Part shown: positions 46,359-55,610 of the stretch, piece after piece
How the letters are laid out: every line of letters starts with the position of its first letter
Position numbering within the stretch: the stretch's first letter is position 1
Assembly (NCBI RefSeq): GCF_000427645.1
Contig: NZ_KE386571.1
Span: forward strand, 3,672,895 to 3,736,894
DNA: 64,000 bases
Direction: 5' to 3'
From: Sphingomonas phyllosphaerae FA2
GTDB lineage: Bacteria; Pseudomonadota; Alphaproteobacteria; Sphingomonadales; Sphingomonadaceae
Made by a program: the position numbers and the translations under genes
Notes under the pieces: model-generated
Seen by the model: the letters and a program-made list of their open reading frames with translations, nothing else
What the model was told of the DNA's origin: nothing
Database searches by the model: none

Positions 46359-47651
46359 ATGAATGCTCGAACTTTGACAATGCCGGATAGCGGCGCGCGA
46401 ACAGCGCAGCAGTCGCCGATCGGGACGACTGATCACGGGCACAGCCTGCGCGTGATGGCGATCCTGAGCGTGCTGATGGGCTTCGGGTCGATCTCGACCG
46501 ACATCTACCTTCCGGCGCTGCCGACGATGGGGCAGGCGCTAGGATCGAGCAGCGGTACGATGGAGCTGACGATCTCGGGCTATCTGGTTGGCTTCAGCCT
46601 TGGCCAGCTTCTGTGGGGTCCGATCGGCGACCGCTATGGTCGCCGCCTTCCCGTCGCGGCGGGCATCCTTCTGTTTGTCATTGGATCGGCTGGCTGTGCG
46701 CTATCGGACACGGCGTGGCACATGATTGGCTGGCGTGTCGTTCAAGCGGTCGGGGCATGTGCGGGCGTCGTGCTCGCGCGGGCAATGGTGCGGGACATGT
46801 ACGACCGCGATCGTGCCGCGCAGATGCTGTCGACGCTGATCGTCATCATGGCGATCGCGCCGCTGGTCGGCCCCCTTGTCGGGGGTCAGATACTCGCGGT
46901 GGCATCTTGGCACGTCATCTTCTGGCTGTTGGTTGGCGTGGGCCTGCTCACTCTGGCCGCGCTCTTCACCCTGCCGGAAACGCTAGCTCCCGCGCAGCGT
47001 AGTCGCGAGCCGCTGATCCGGGCAGTTGGGGAATACGGTCACCTTCTGCGCCAGCGCGCAATCCTGGGCTACGCAGGGGTGGGGGCGTTTTTCTACCTTG
47101 GCGTGTACGCCTACATCGCCGGCACGCCGTTCGCCTACATCAGCTACTATCATGTCCCGGCCCAGCTGTACGGCCTACTGTTCGGCAGCGTCATCGCCGG
47201 GATCATGGCGGTGAATATGGTCAATACGCGGCTGGTCACGAAGCTCGGCAGCGATAGGCTTCTGCGCCTGGGCACAGCCGGTGCGGCGATCTTCGGTCTG
47301 GCGGTCGCAGTCGCTGCGGGTACCGGTTGGGGCGGACTGGCTGCGCTGGCAACGACGCTGTTCCTGTTCGCGGGCATGTCGGGGCTGATCGTGGCAAACT
47401 CCATCGCCGGCGCGCTGGCGCGGTTCCCGGAGCGTGCAGGAACCGCCTCTGCGTTGGTCGGCGCTATTCACTACGGCGCCGGCATCGTGGGTTCGGCGCT
47501 GGTCGGCGCATTCGCAGACGGCACGCCTTGGCCGGTTGGTTGGGTCGTCGGGATCGCGGGTACCGGATGTTTCGTCTGTGCTCGCCTGTTCCTCCCCGCG
47601 CAACGCTCTGATCAACGCGCAATCTCGGCTTCATCCGAGGCGATTTCCTGA
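46359..47651 (+). CDS. Bcr/CflA-type MFS drug efflux transporter
   Basis: This 430-residue transporter has 12 predicted membrane helices. Early signatures SISTDIYLPALPTMGQALG and GPIGDRYGRR (MFS motif A) place it with the Bcr/CflA multidrug and bicyclomycin exporters; the TDIYLPALP segment is diagnostic. The N-terminal 28 residues are hydrophilic. AGGTGG upstream supports the ATG. It precedes the NAD(P)-binding oxidoreductase by 28 bases, so they may be cotranscribed. The substrate is unknown. Confidence 0.9.
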   Translation: MNARTLTMPDSGARTAQQSPIGTTDHGHSLRVMAILSVLMGFGSISTDIYLPALPTMGQALGSSSGTMELTISGYLVGFSLGQLLWGPIGDRYGRRLPVAAGILLFVIGSAGCALSDTAWHMIGWRVVQAVGACAGVVLARAMVRDMYDRDRAAQMLSTLIVIMAIAPLVGPLVGGQILAVASWHVIFWLLVGVGLLTLAALFTLPETLAPAQRSREPLIRAVGEYGHLLRQRAILGYAGVGAFFYLGVYAYIAGTPFAYISYYHVPAQLYGLLFGSVIAGIMAVNMVNTRLVTKLGSDRLLRLGTAGAAIFGLAVAVAAGTGWGGLAALATTLFLFAGMSGLIVANSIAGALARFPERAGTASALVGAIHYGAGIVGSALVGAFADGTPWPVGWVVGIAGTGCFVCARLFLPAQRSDQRAISASSEAIS

Positions 47652-47679
47652 AGCTCACTCACTTCCGAAAGGCCTAGTC

Positions 47680-48474
47680 ATGAGTTCAAAGCATTCTTTG
47701 ACCGTCCTGATCGTCGGCGCGACCGGGAGCATCGGGCGCTTGGTCGTAGCCGAAGCGGTGCGGCAGGGGCATGCGGTCCGGGCGCTGGTACGCAGCGCAG
47801 GCAAGGCCGCTCGCCTGCCGACCAACGTTGAAACTGTCATTGGCGATGTGACCCGTCCCGAGACGCTCACCGCAGCCGTCGAGGGCGTCGACGCTGTAGT
47901 GCTGACGCTCGGTTCCGAAGGTGCCGGCAAAGCCGGAGCGGAGAAGGTCGACTATGGCGGCGTGCGCAACATCCTTCTTGAGTTGGGCAGCCGCCCGGCC
48001 CGGATCGCGCTCATGACGGCGATCGGCGTCACCAATCGTACCGGGGACTACAACCGGCGGACGGAAGCGCACGACTGGAAGCGACGGGCCGAACGCCTGG
48101 TCCGTGCGAGCGGTCGTCCTTACACGATCGTCCGGCCTGGCTGGTTCGATTACAATGCCGCGGACGAGCAGCGGATTGTCATGCTGCAGGGTGACACCCG
48201 GCAAGCGGGCGATGCGAGCGACGGCGCTATTGCCCGTGCGCAGATCGCGCGGGTGCTGGTCGAGAGTCTGACGTCGCCTGCGGCCGAGAACAAGACCTTC
48301 GAACTGGTTGCCGAGCAAGGCGACGCGCAGCCTGATTTGGACCCGGTCTTCGCCGGCCTCGACCGGGACGCGCCCAACGCGCTCGACGCCGTCCGCGACG
48401 TCGATAATCAACCGCTGAACGATGAGCCCCAGCGCGTGCGAGACGACCTAGACGGTGGACTCCCAAAGCGCTGA
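47680..48474 (+). CDS. NmrA/SDR-like NAD(P)-binding oxidoreductase
   Basis: This 264-residue atypical SDR has the cofactor motif GATGSIG near 13-19, a RALVRS segment that suggests NADP(H), and YTIVRPGWFDYN in the substrate half. These are the features of NmrA/YwnB-like NAD(P)-binding proteins that reduce quinones or act as redox sensors. It is a paralogue of the protein at 61130-61717. The ATG at 47680 follows GAAAGG at a suitable distance; the longer frame to 47434 overlaps the transporter and should be ignored. The last 40 residues are acidic. Confidence 0.85.
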   Translation: MSSKHSLTVLIVGATGSIGRLVVAEAVRQGHAVRALVRSAGKAARLPTNVETVIGDVTRPETLTAAVEGVDAVVLTLGSEGAGKAGAEKVDYGGVRNILLELGSRPARIALMTAIGVTNRTGDYNRRTEAHDWKRRAERLVRASGRPYTIVRPGWFDYNAADEQRIVMLQGDTRQAGDASDGAIARAQIARVLVESLTSPAAENKTFELVAEQGDAQPDLDPVFAGLDRDAPNALDAVRDVDNQPLNDEPQRVRDDLDGGLPKR

Positions 48475-48524
48475 GCAGCTAACCCCGGCAGCTGGCGAGG
48501 CTGCCTGGGCAGATGCTTGTTCGG

Positions 48525-48887
48525 CTACCAGGTGCTGGCAACGCAGTCCGTTACGAGCAATGCGTCTTGCCGTGCTTCGTAATGCTGGTCGAGCTGCAGA
48601 CGCCACGTGCGCCGCGAGCCATAGACGGTAACGTCGGCGATCAGACGAGCGCTTGAACTGGCGCGATTCGCGTTAATAGTGACGGCAAGAGTCCGCATCT
48701 CGATCTTGTGATAGATAAACAGGTCTTCGCCCATCTGTTTGAGCCATTCGCGCTTCGGCTGGCGATAACCGGTTATGTGCGTCAGCGTGTAGCTTTCAGC
48801 CAGCATCAAAGCCAACGCTGCGGTGTCGCCACGTTGCATGGCCGCAAGCTGGCCGGCGAAGCACTCCTTTATCTCATCTTCAGTCAT
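48525..48887 (-). CDS. NTF2/SnoaL-like protein
   Basis: This 120-residue protein is of the cone-shaped alpha+beta NTF2-like fold. An N-terminal helix carries AAMQRGDTAALALMLAESYT, followed by beta strands ending in QLDQHYEARQDALLVTD. Such proteins (DUF4440/SnoaL-like) are small enzymes or ligand-binding proteins. No catalytic residues can be assigned with confidence. AAGGGA precedes the ATG. It is a single minus-strand gene, convergent with the oxidoreductase at 47680. Confidence 0.75.
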   Translation of the reverse strand: MTEDEIKECFAGQLAAMQRGDTAALALMLAESYTLTHITGYRQPKREWLKQMGEDLFIYHKIEMRTLAVTINANRASSSARLIADVTVYGSRRTWRLQLDQHYEARQDALLVTDCVASTW

Positions 48888-48949
48888 CTCGTCCCTTGCT
48901 TCGCTAGATACTGCGCGATCGTTGATTGCGGGTGCGCGGTTTCGAGCAG

Positions 48950-49035
48950 CAAGCTAGCGGCCCCAATGGTTGCCTATCACCTGTACTACCGTACCCGCCG
49001 GCCGCTTCCACCTGCCTTCACGCTCGTGTGGCGGC
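48950..49035 (+). pseudogene. relic of a LysR-type regulator 3' end
   Basis: One frame of this intergenic stretch reads VAYHLYYRTRRPLPPAFTLV. It matches the C-terminal GGYHLYYPSRRQPTAAFTLV of the LysR regulator at 54684 and the corresponding part of the one at 57195. Nothing upstream keeps the frame or the domain, so this is a small remnant of a third copy, in front of the SDR gene at 49183. The rest of the 48888-49182 gap holds no gene. Confidence 0.55.
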
Positions 49036-49182
49036 CCTACCATCCACCCGCGGAAAACGTCATGATATCGGACGATTGATGAACACCCTGCATGACGACA
49101 TGCGGCTCCGGCTGACTAATCGGCGGCCAAAAGGACGCTTACCTTCCTTTTAGACCGACGCATCGGTTTGTGAGGAACGAAG

Positions 49183-49944
49183 ATGCTCATCGATTTAAGT
49201 GGTAAGGTCGCCTTTGTTACGGGTGGCTCTAAGGGTATCGGCAAGTCGATCGTCGAAGCGCTTGTCGCCAGTGGCGCGTGCGTCGCGGTCATGGCGCGTG
49301 AGCAGGGTGACCTCGATGCGCTGGTTGTCCATTTGAACGAGCAGCGGCCCGGCTCGGTGCTAGGAGTCGTTGGAGACGTATCCAGTCCCGAGCAAGTCGC
49401 CGCGGCGGTGGACGCCACAGAGAAGCGGTTTGGCGCATTGCACCTCGCGGTCAACAATGCGGGGGTCGCCGGCTCCGCCGGTCTCCTGCACGATACGGGT
49501 CATGACAATTGGCGCCATGTGATGGGCATCAATCTCGACGGCGTGGCCTGGTCGATGATGGCGGAATTGCCAGCTATGCTGCGAGCAGGCCGCGGCGCTA
49601 TCGTCAACATCGCGTCAGTTGAGGGACATACCGTGCTGCCCGGCTTCCCTGCCTATGTAGCATCGAAGCACGCGCTGATCGGGCTCACAAAGGCGACCGC
49701 GGCGGACTACGCCGCCCACGGCATTCGCATCAACAGCGTGTCGCCGGGAGTGATCGCCACCCCGCTGACCATGGCCCCCGGCCAGAAAGAGGTCACCGAC
49801 CGGCTGGCGGCGCGCATACCGCTTGGTCGGATCGGGACGGGCGAGGACATCGCTAGCACCGTGGCGTTCCTGTTGTCCGACCTGTCCGCCTACACGACCG
49901 GTGCCGATTTCGTCGTCGACGGCGCCTATCTGCTGCGAGAATAA
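49183..49944 (+). CDS. short-chain dehydrogenase/reductase (classical SDR)
   Basis: This 253-residue oxidoreductase has the cofactor loop TGGSKGIG at 13-20, NNAG at 91-94, and the catalytic Ser145, Tyr158 and Lys162 (YVASK). The Arg39 after the second strand favours NADP(H). The substrate is unknown. The next SDR gene starts 20 bases downstream in the same direction, so both are likely in one transcript. A LysR relic lies upstream, suggesting that a divergent or adjacent regulator has been lost. Confidence 0.9.
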   Translation: MLIDLSGKVAFVTGGSKGIGKSIVEALVASGACVAVMAREQGDLDALVVHLNEQRPGSVLGVVGDVSSPEQVAAAVDATEKRFGALHLAVNNAGVAGSAGLLHDTGHDNWRHVMGINLDGVAWSMMAELPAMLRAGRGAIVNIASVEGHTVLPGFPAYVASKHALIGLTKATAADYAAHGIRINSVSPGVIATPLTMAPGQKEVTDRLAARIPLGRIGTGEDIASTVAFLLSDLSAYTTGADFVVDGAYLLRE

Positions 49945-49964
49945 CTTCAGAAAAGGATACGGGT

Positions 49965-50792
49965 ATGTCCCAAGTAATTGTAGTTATCGGAGCTGGCTCG
50001 ATCGGCCAGGCCATTGCCCGCCGTGTCAGCGCCGGCAAGCACGTGCTGCTCGCCGACCTCCGTCAAGAAACCGCCGATGCTGCGGCCAAGGTGATGAGTG
50101 ACGCAGGGTTTGCGGTCAGCACCACCACGGTCGATGTGTCGTCTCGCGAGTCCGTCGAAGCGCTCGTCGCTAAGGCGACGTCGATCGGCGACGTCTTCGG
50201 CATGATCCACGCCGCGGGCGTATCGCCGTCGCAGGCTCCGCCCGCGGCGATCCTGCACGTCGACCTCTACGGCACCGCGCTGCTGCTCGAACAGTTCGGC
50301 AAGGTGATCGTCGAAGGCGGTTCGGGCATCGTCATCGCCTCGCAGTCCGGCCACCGCTTGCACGCGCTCACGGCCGAAGAAGATAAGGCACTTGCGACCA
50401 CTCCGGTCGAGGAGCTGATGGCCCTGCCGATGCTCTCGCTCGACAAGGTCACCGATTCGCTCAACGCCTACCAGATCGCCAAGCGCGGCAACTCGCTGCG
50501 GGTCAAGGCTGAGGCGGTGAACTGGGCGAAGCGCGGCGCACGCGTGAACACGATCAGCCCCGGCATCATCATGACGCCGCTGGCCAATGACGAACTCTCG
50601 GGGCCGCGTGGCGAGGGATATCGTCGGATGATCGACCTCTCACCGGTCGGCCGTGCGGGGACACCGGATGAAGTCGGCGTGCTGGGCGCACTACTGATGG
50701 GCCGCGATGGCGCGTTCATCACCGGCAGCGATTTCCTGATGGACGGCGGTGTGACCGCGTCGTGGTTCTACGGCGAGCTTGCTCCGAAGTGA
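49965..50792 (+). CDS. atypical SDR oxidoreductase
   Basis: This 275-residue SDR has a GAGSIGQAIA cofactor loop (9-18) instead of TGxxxGIG, and Asp31 at the end of strand two, which favours NAD(H). The active-site residues are Ser126, Tyr169 and Lys173 (YQIAK). A long insert (about 128-165) precedes the catalytic tyrosine, as in its paralogue at 58209-59042. A perfect GC-rich hairpin lies 6 bases after the stop. Confidence 0.88.
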   Translation: MSQVIVVIGAGSIGQAIARRVSAGKHVLLADLRQETADAAAKVMSDAGFAVSTTTVDVSSRESVEALVAKATSIGDVFGMIHAAGVSPSQAPPAAILHVDLYGTALLLEQFGKVIVEGGSGIVIASQSGHRLHALTAEEDKALATTPVEELMALPMLSLDKVTDSLNAYQIAKRGNSLRVKAEAVNWAKRGARVNTISPGIIMTPLANDELSGPRGEGYRRMIDLSPVGRAGTPDEVGVLGALLMGRDGAFITGSDFLMDGGVTASWFYGELAPK

Positions 50793-50798
50793 TGAATG

Positions 50799-50828
50799 GC
50801 GGAGCGGGCCGGACTTCGCCCGCTCCGC
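50799..50828 (+). terminator. stop-proximal GC-rich hairpin
   Basis: GCGGAGCGGGC (50799-50809) pairs perfectly with GCCCGCTCCGC (50818-50828), 6 nt after the SDR stop codon. There is no U-run, so it may be a U-less terminator or an mRNA 3' stabiliser. Two similar hairpins sit at the same distance from stops at 56495 and 61083. Confidence 0.55.
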
Positions 50829-50891
50829 TCGATGCTACATAACTCCGCGACATAGGGCCGAGCGTCGCCTGACACCGCATCGAGGTTGATC

Positions 50892-51407
50892 GTGATCGAA
50901 GGCCCTTTCTCAACAATCACCATTCGGCCGGCGGCCTCAGCGGATGCTTCCATTCTGGGGCGCCTCGGAGCCCTGCTGGTGACGCTCCATCACGACTTCG
51001 ACCCTACGCGCTTCATCGCCCCGACGCAGCGAACGCCAGACCTCTACGCTGCATTCCTCGATACGCAGCGACAGCGCGAGGACGCGATCGTGCTGGTCGC
51101 TGAAAGCGAGGGCATGGTGGCCGGCTATACATATGCCACGTTGGACGGGAACGACTTCATGGCCCTGCGAGGACCGGCTGGCGTGCTTCACGACCTGATC
51201 GTCGATCCGGCTCACCGGAGGCAAGGTATCGGGCGATTGTTGGCCGAAGCGGCCCGTGCGGAACTAACGTCCAAAGGCGCGCCCCGGCTGGTGTTGTCGA
51301 CTGCCGCAAAAAACGAGGCAGCACGACGGCTGTTCGAGGCTCTCGGCTTTCGGGCTACCATGATCGAGATGACCGTGGATATGGAGCCAGCTAAGATCAT
51401 CACCTAA
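50892..51407 (+). CDS. GNAT-family N-acetyltransferase
   Basis: This 171-residue acetyl-CoA-dependent acetyltransferase has motif A, LIVDPAHRRQGIGRLLAEAA, which contains the R-x-x-G-x-G acetyl-CoA pyrophosphate-binding loop. The C-terminal AARRLFEALGFR is typical of the family. I chose the GTG at 50892 because GAGG lies 6 nt upstream; a TTG at 50886 is the alternative. The substrate cannot be inferred. It is a stand-alone plus-strand gene after the SDR pair. Confidence 0.87.
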   Translation: MIEGPFSTITIRPAASADASILGRLGALLVTLHHDFDPTRFIAPTQRTPDLYAAFLDTQRQREDAIVLVAESEGMVAGYTYATLDGNDFMALRGPAGVLHDLIVDPAHRRQGIGRLLAEAARAELTSKGAPRLVLSTAAKNEAARRLFEALGFRATMIEMTVDMEPAKIIT

Positions 51408-51624
51408 TCGCGGCTCAACTCATTGCTGCTGAGTGAAACCAAGGTAGCGGCTTTGCAAGGGTGGTGCGTGAGACGGTCAATCATCTTTGATTTCGGCGCA
51501 CGTTGCGTGTGGCTGGCGGGCGCTCGAACGCCAGCGATCGAGACGCAACCAGCGCTCGCCGCAATGACGCATGATCCGCTCGCCAGTCGCTCTCGGAGGC
51601 GCCAAGAAGAGCGGCCTCACCAAC

Positions 51625-52356
51625 TCAAGCAGAGACGAGGCCTCCATTGACCTTGAGTTCCTGGCCGGTCACGTAGCTGCTCTCTTGGGATGCGAGGAAC
51701 AACGCCGCTGCCGCGATCTCCTCAGGTCTGCCCATGCGCTTCAGCGGGGTACGCTCGGTGAGCGCGCGTCGATCCTCCTCGGGCAGGTTGTTCATGATGC
51801 TGGTATCTGTCGGCCCGGGGCTAAGGGTGTTCACCCGAATGCCGCGATGCGCCAGCTCCCTCGACCAGGATTGTGCGTAGCTGCTGACCACGGCCTTGGT
51901 GGCTGCATAGACAGAGAGGTTCTCCTCTCCGTTGGCACCTGACAGCGACCCGAGCAGGATCATCGAGCCGCCTTCGCGCATCAGCGGCAGCGCCTTTTGA
52001 GCGGTAAACAGCACGCCCCGGGCGTTGATGCCGAAGATCCAGTCGAAATGGTCTTCGGTGATATCGTCCAGCTTGGCCTGTTTCGCTACGCCGGCGTTCG
52101 CGACGAGGACATCGATCCTGCCCTTCGCGGTGTTCACGGCATCGAAGAAGTGAGCGAGATCGTCCACCTGACTCACATCGCAGACGATCGCCATGACATT
52201 GTCAGCGAAGAGCTTCGATGCTTCTTCCCTATCCTTCTCGCTGAGCGCGGTGATGAACACAAAGGCACCCTCGGCGACGAAGCGTTTGGTAATTGCCAAG
52301 CCGATACCCGATGTGCCTCCGGTAACGACGGCGACCTTATCGCGGAGCTGAGACAT
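51625..52356 (-). CDS. short-chain dehydrogenase/reductase (classical SDR)
   Basis: This 243-residue protein has the cofactor motif TGGTSGIG at 12-19, NAG at 87-89, and the catalytic Ser137, Tyr150 and Lys154 (YAATK). The C-terminal SSYVTGQELKVNGGL is the usual SDR end. AGGAG lies 8 nt before the ATG. It reads on the minus strand after the SMP-30-like gene with a gap of 78 bases, so cotranscription with 53406-52435 is likely. The substrate is unknown. Confidence 0.9.
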   Translation of the reverse strand: MSQLRDKVAVVTGGTSGIGLAITKRFVAEGAFVFITALSEKDREEASKLFADNVMAIVCDVSQVDDLAHFFDAVNTAKGRIDVLVANAGVAKQAKLDDITEDHFDWIFGINARGVLFTAQKALPLMREGGSMILLGSLSGANGEENLSVYAATKAVVSSYAQSWSRELAHRGIRVNTLSPGPTDTSIMNNLPEEDRRALTERTPLKRMGRPEEIAAAALFLASQESSYVTGQELKVNGGLVSA

Positions 52357-52434
52357 GCGCTTTCTCCTGGCGGGTGGGCGTCTCGATCGACGCCAAGTGG
52401 GATCTCGGATGTGTGTCGGTGGATCGGCTGAGGC

Positions 52435-53406
52435 TTAGGGCCGGCGTTCGGGCGCGCGCGGCAGCCCCCTCGTCTTCACGGCGACCCGCCACACCGTGTT
52501 CTTCAGCGACTCGGTGACGTAGAGGTAGCCGTCTTGGAACGCCATGTTGGTCGATCCGAGCCCGGCATCCCTGGGCAGCGGGATCGCGCCATAGGAGAAA
52601 CCATGGTCGTCGAAGATGGCGATCTCGCCTGCGCCGTAATGCGCGACGTACACATTGCCGGTGGCATCAACGATCAGTCCATCGGGACCAATCCCGCCCT
52701 GCAACCGTGCGAAGACATAGGCGATCCCGAACGGGTCCTTGGAATCGCGTGACGGGATCATCAGCACCCGGTTCTCACCAAACTCTGAAACATAGACGTT
52801 CTGCCCGTCAGGCGAGACGGCGACCCCGTTGGGATAGGCGATCCCGCCGGCAAACACCTGCGGCGTGCTGCCTTTATCGGGCGCGACATAGTAGACGTGT
52901 CCGGTCTTAGCGAGCGCGTCCGACCCCACCGGATCGGTAAAGTAATAGCCGCCGCGCGGATCGAACACGAGGTCGTTCAGCCCTTTGAACGCGCCGATGT
53001 CGGAGCGGTAAAACAGATCGGTGACCTTACCGGTTGCCGGATCGAGGGTCTGGATTCCCTTGGTGCGATTGGCGACGAACAGTCGGCCATCGGCTGCGAA
53101 CTTGGCGCCATTGGGGGTGCCCGGTCCCGAAGCGACGGTCACGCAGTGGCCGTTCTCGACCCGCATGATACGGCCCGACACGACAGCCACCATCCACATC
53201 CGCCCCTTAGCATCAAAGTTGATGCCCTCGATGAAGCCGTCGCAGGTCACGACCTTCTCCCAAGTGCAGCGCTCGCCGGCGCAGATCGCGGAGATGTCAT
53301 GTCGGACCGCAGTTGGGGCGGCTTGCGCAGGGGCAGGCGGGGCGTGGAGGGCAAGCGCGAGCGCGGGAAGGCCCGTTGCGGCGACCCACTTCAGAAGGGT
53401 GTTCAT
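52435..53406 (-). CDS. exported SMP-30/gluconolactonase-like beta-propeller protein
   Basis: This 323-residue protein has a signal peptide (about 1-28, MNTLLKWVAATGLPALALAL...). A six-bladed beta-propeller is suggested by repeated segments such as DAKGRMWM, AADGRLFVANR, DPRGGYYFTDP, SPDGQNVYVSE and DATGNVYVAHY. These are typical of SMP-30/gluconolactonase/LRE-like enzymes, which hydrolyse lactones with a bound metal ion. The ATG at 53406 was chosen for the signal peptide and a GGAG upstream; the frame extends to 53460. It probably acts in the periplasm. Confidence 0.85.
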   Translation of the reverse strand: MNTLLKWVAATGLPALALALHAPPAPAQAAPTAVRHDISAICAGERCTWEKVVTCDGFIEGINFDAKGRMWMVAVVSGRIMRVENGHCVTVASGPGTPNGAKFAADGRLFVANRTKGIQTLDPATGKVTDLFYRSDIGAFKGLNDLVFDPRGGYYFTDPVGSDALAKTGHVYYVAPDKGSTPQVFAGGIAYPNGVAVSPDGQNVYVSEFGENRVLMIPSRDSKDPFGIAYVFARLQGGIGPDGLIVDATGNVYVAHYGAGEIAIFDDHGFSYGAIPLPRDAGLGSTNMAFQDGYLYVTESLKNTVWRVAVKTRGLPRAPERRP

Positions 53407-53496
53407 GGTGCGTGACTCCGGCACCCGCCATTGGCGAGCTCGCTGATCATCGTGGAGCAAATCCGCGACCGCCGCAGGCGGCCGCGGAACGGGAGA

Positions 53497-54558
53497 TCAC
53501 TTACCGAGCGAGGCGGCGTCGATGACGAAGCGGTACTTCACGTCGCTCCGATGCATCCGCTCATAGGCAGCGTTGATATCCTGGATGTCGATCATCTCGA
53601 TATCCGAGACGATCCCGTGCTGGCCGCAGAAGTCGAGCATCTCCTGCGTCTCGGCGAGGCCGCCGATCAGCGAGCCGGCGAGCGTCTTGCCTCGGAACAC
53701 CATCGGCGCACTGTTGACCGCATTGTCGCCCTCAAGCGGGCCGAGATAGCCGACCAGCACTAGCGCGCCCTCGACCGCCAGCGTGGCGACATAGGGGTTC
53801 ACGTCATGCGCGTAGGGCACGGTGTCGATGATGAGGTCGAAGGTGCCGGCGACCGCCTTCATCTGCTCCTCGTCCTTGGAGATCACCACCTTGTCGGCAC
53901 CGAGCCGGAACGCGTCCTCCTCCTTCCCGGGAGAGCGACTGAACAGCGTCACCTCCGCCTCCATCGCATGGGCGAGCTTCAGCGCCATGTGCCCAAGACC
54001 GCCCAGGCCGACCACCGCGACCTTCTTGCCCGCACCGGCGCCGAAGCGCTTCAATGGCGAGTAGGTGGTGATGCCCGCGCACAGCAGCGGCGCGGCGCCG
54101 GCTAGGTCCAGACCCGCCGGAATCGAGAGCACGAAGCGCTCGGCGGCGACGATCTTCTCCGAATAGCCGCCGAAGGTCAGCGAGCCGTCGTGCCGGTCCT
54201 TGCCGGCATAGGTGAGCGTGCTGCCGTTCAGACAATATTGCTCCAGATCGTGATGGCACGACGAGCATTCACGGCAGGAATCGACAAGGCAGCCGACGCC
54301 GACGACCTGGCCTTCGACGAAGCGCGTGACTCCCGGGCCAACGCGGGTGACGCGGCCGACGATCTCATGGCCCGGCACGATCGGGTAGGTCTCGCCTCCC
54401 CAGTCGTTGCGGACATGGTGGATGTCGGAATGGCAGACGCCGCAGAACAGGATGTCGATCTCGACATCGTCACGGCGCAGGTCGCGCCGCTCGAACGAGA
54501 AGGGGACGAGGTCAGCGTTGGACGCATGGGCAGCATAGCCCTGAACGGTGGTAGGCAT
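53497..54558 (-). CDS. zinc-dependent alcohol dehydrogenase, YahK/CAD-like
   Basis: This 353-residue NADP(H)-dependent enzyme reduces aldehydes or oxidises alcohols. Catalytic zinc ligands are Cys42 (GVCHSD), His64-Glu65 (GHE) and a later Cys in LLCAGIT. Structural zinc ligands are Cys95, Cys98, Cys101 and Cys109. The cofactor loop is GLGGLGHM. The ATG at 54558 has GGAG 8 nt upstream; the longer frame to 54654 runs into the promoter region. It is divergent from the LysR gene at 54684, its probable regulator, with a 125-base shared control region. Confidence 0.92.
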   Translation of the reverse strand: MPTTVQGYAAHASNADLVPFSFERRDLRRDDVEIDILFCGVCHSDIHHVRNDWGGETYPIVPGHEIVGRVTRVGPGVTRFVEGQVVGVGCLVDSCRECSSCHHDLEQYCLNGSTLTYAGKDRHDGSLTFGGYSEKIVAAERFVLSIPAGLDLAGAAPLLCAGITTYSPLKRFGAGAGKKVAVVGLGGLGHMALKLAHAMEAEVTLFSRSPGKEEDAFRLGADKVVISKDEEQMKAVAGTFDLIIDTVPYAHDVNPYVATLAVEGALVLVGYLGPLEGDNAVNSAPMVFRGKTLAGSLIGGLAETQEMLDFCGQHGIVSDIEMIDIQDINAAYERMHRSDVKYRFVIDAASLGK

Positions 54559-54650
54559 GAGACTATCTCCAGCGGCAGTCCGGGCGAGAGCGCCCCGGGG
54601 TTGGTCAGGAGATAGGCGTGACGCGTTTGTGCTACTATCCTTCTTGATTT

Positions 54651-54670
54651 GCATGCAGTTATCGAAAAGG
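54651..54670. promoter_or_regulatory. putative LysR site in ADH/LysR divergent promoter
   Basis: GCATGCAG (54651-54658) followed by ATCGAAAAGG (54661-54670) lies between the divergent dehydrogenase and LysR genes. Both words recur in front of the SDR at 55721 (55611-55618 and 55632-55641), as expected for binding sites of this LysR protein. Confidence 0.45.
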
Positions 54671-54683
54671 CGTATGAATTACT

Positions 54684-55592
54684 ATGCCCGTCGAGAACCA
54701 GCGCGATACCATCCGTGACCTGACCGCCTTCGTGGCGGTCGCCCGCGAGCTGAGCTTCACCCGCGCTGCCGGGAAGCTTGGCGTTTCGCAGTCGGCGCTC
54801 AGTTATACGATCAAAGAGCTGGAGGCGCGGCTGGGTGTCCGGTTGCTGACCCGCACGACGCGCAGCGTGGGGCTCACCGAAGCCGGCGAACGACTGCTGG
54901 GCTCGGCCGGCCTGCACCTGGACGGGATCGAGCAAGCGCTGGCCGGCCTGACCTCATATCGCGATCGCCCTGCTGGCATGGTGCGGCTCGCTGCTTCGGA
55001 CCACGCTGCGGCGACCGTGCTGCATCCAGTGCTCGCCGACCTACTGCCCGACTATCCCGAGATCACGGTCGAGCTGGTAGTCGACAACGCGATGACCAAC
55101 ATCGTCACGGAGCGCTGCGACGCCGGTGTCCGTCTCGGCGAGCATCTGGCACACGACATGATCGCGACCCGTATCGGGCCGGAACAGCGCCTCGCGGTGG
55201 TGGCAACCCCTAGCTATTTCGACTTGCACGGCCGGCCTGGCTCGCCTGACGATCTCTTGACGCACAACTGCCTCGCCTATCGGCTGGAGACGCACGGCAA
55301 CATTTATGCATGGGAGTTCGAGAAGGACGGCAAGGAGGTCAACGTCCGCCCGCAGGGTCAGATGGTCAGCAACGATCCGGACCAGCTCCTGCTGTTCGCC
55401 CTTAGCGGCCTCGGCATCGCCTGCATGCAGGAGAGCTACTTCAACGACGCGCTGGAAGAGGGCCGCCTGGAGCGGGTACTGGAGGATTGGTGCCCCGGCT
55501 TCGGCGGCTACCATCTCTATTATCCCAGCCGTCGTCAGCCCACCGCTGCGTTCACGCTCGTACTGGAGGCATTACGCCGTAGCGCCCATTAA
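54684..55592 (+). CDS. LysR-type transcriptional regulator
   Basis: This 302-residue protein has an N-terminal winged helix-turn-helix (LSFTRAAGKLGVSQSALSYT, about 21-40) and a periplasmic-binding-protein-like effector domain (about 90-300). The C-terminus EDWCPGFGGYHLYYPSRRQP is characteristic of a LysR subgroup common beside oxidoreductases. It is divergent from the zinc dehydrogenase and upstream of an SDR, the likely targets. It is paralogous to the LysR at 57195-58094. The signal could be an aromatic or reactive carbonyl compound, but this is inferred. Confidence 0.9.
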   Translation: MPVENQRDTIRDLTAFVAVARELSFTRAAGKLGVSQSALSYTIKELEARLGVRLLTRTTRSVGLTEAGERLLGSAGLHLDGIEQALAGLTSYRDRPAGMVRLAASDHAAATVLHPVLADLLPDYPEITVELVVDNAMTNIVTERCDAGVRLGEHLAHDMIATRIGPEQRLAVVATPSYFDLHGRPGSPDDLLTHNCLAYRLETHGNIYAWEFEKDGKEVNVRPQGQMVSNDPDQLLLFALSGLGIACMQESYFNDALEEGRLERVLEDWCPGFGGYHLYYPSRRQPTAAFTLVLEALRRSAH

Positions 55593-55610
55593 CAAGGCTG
55601 ATTGATAACC

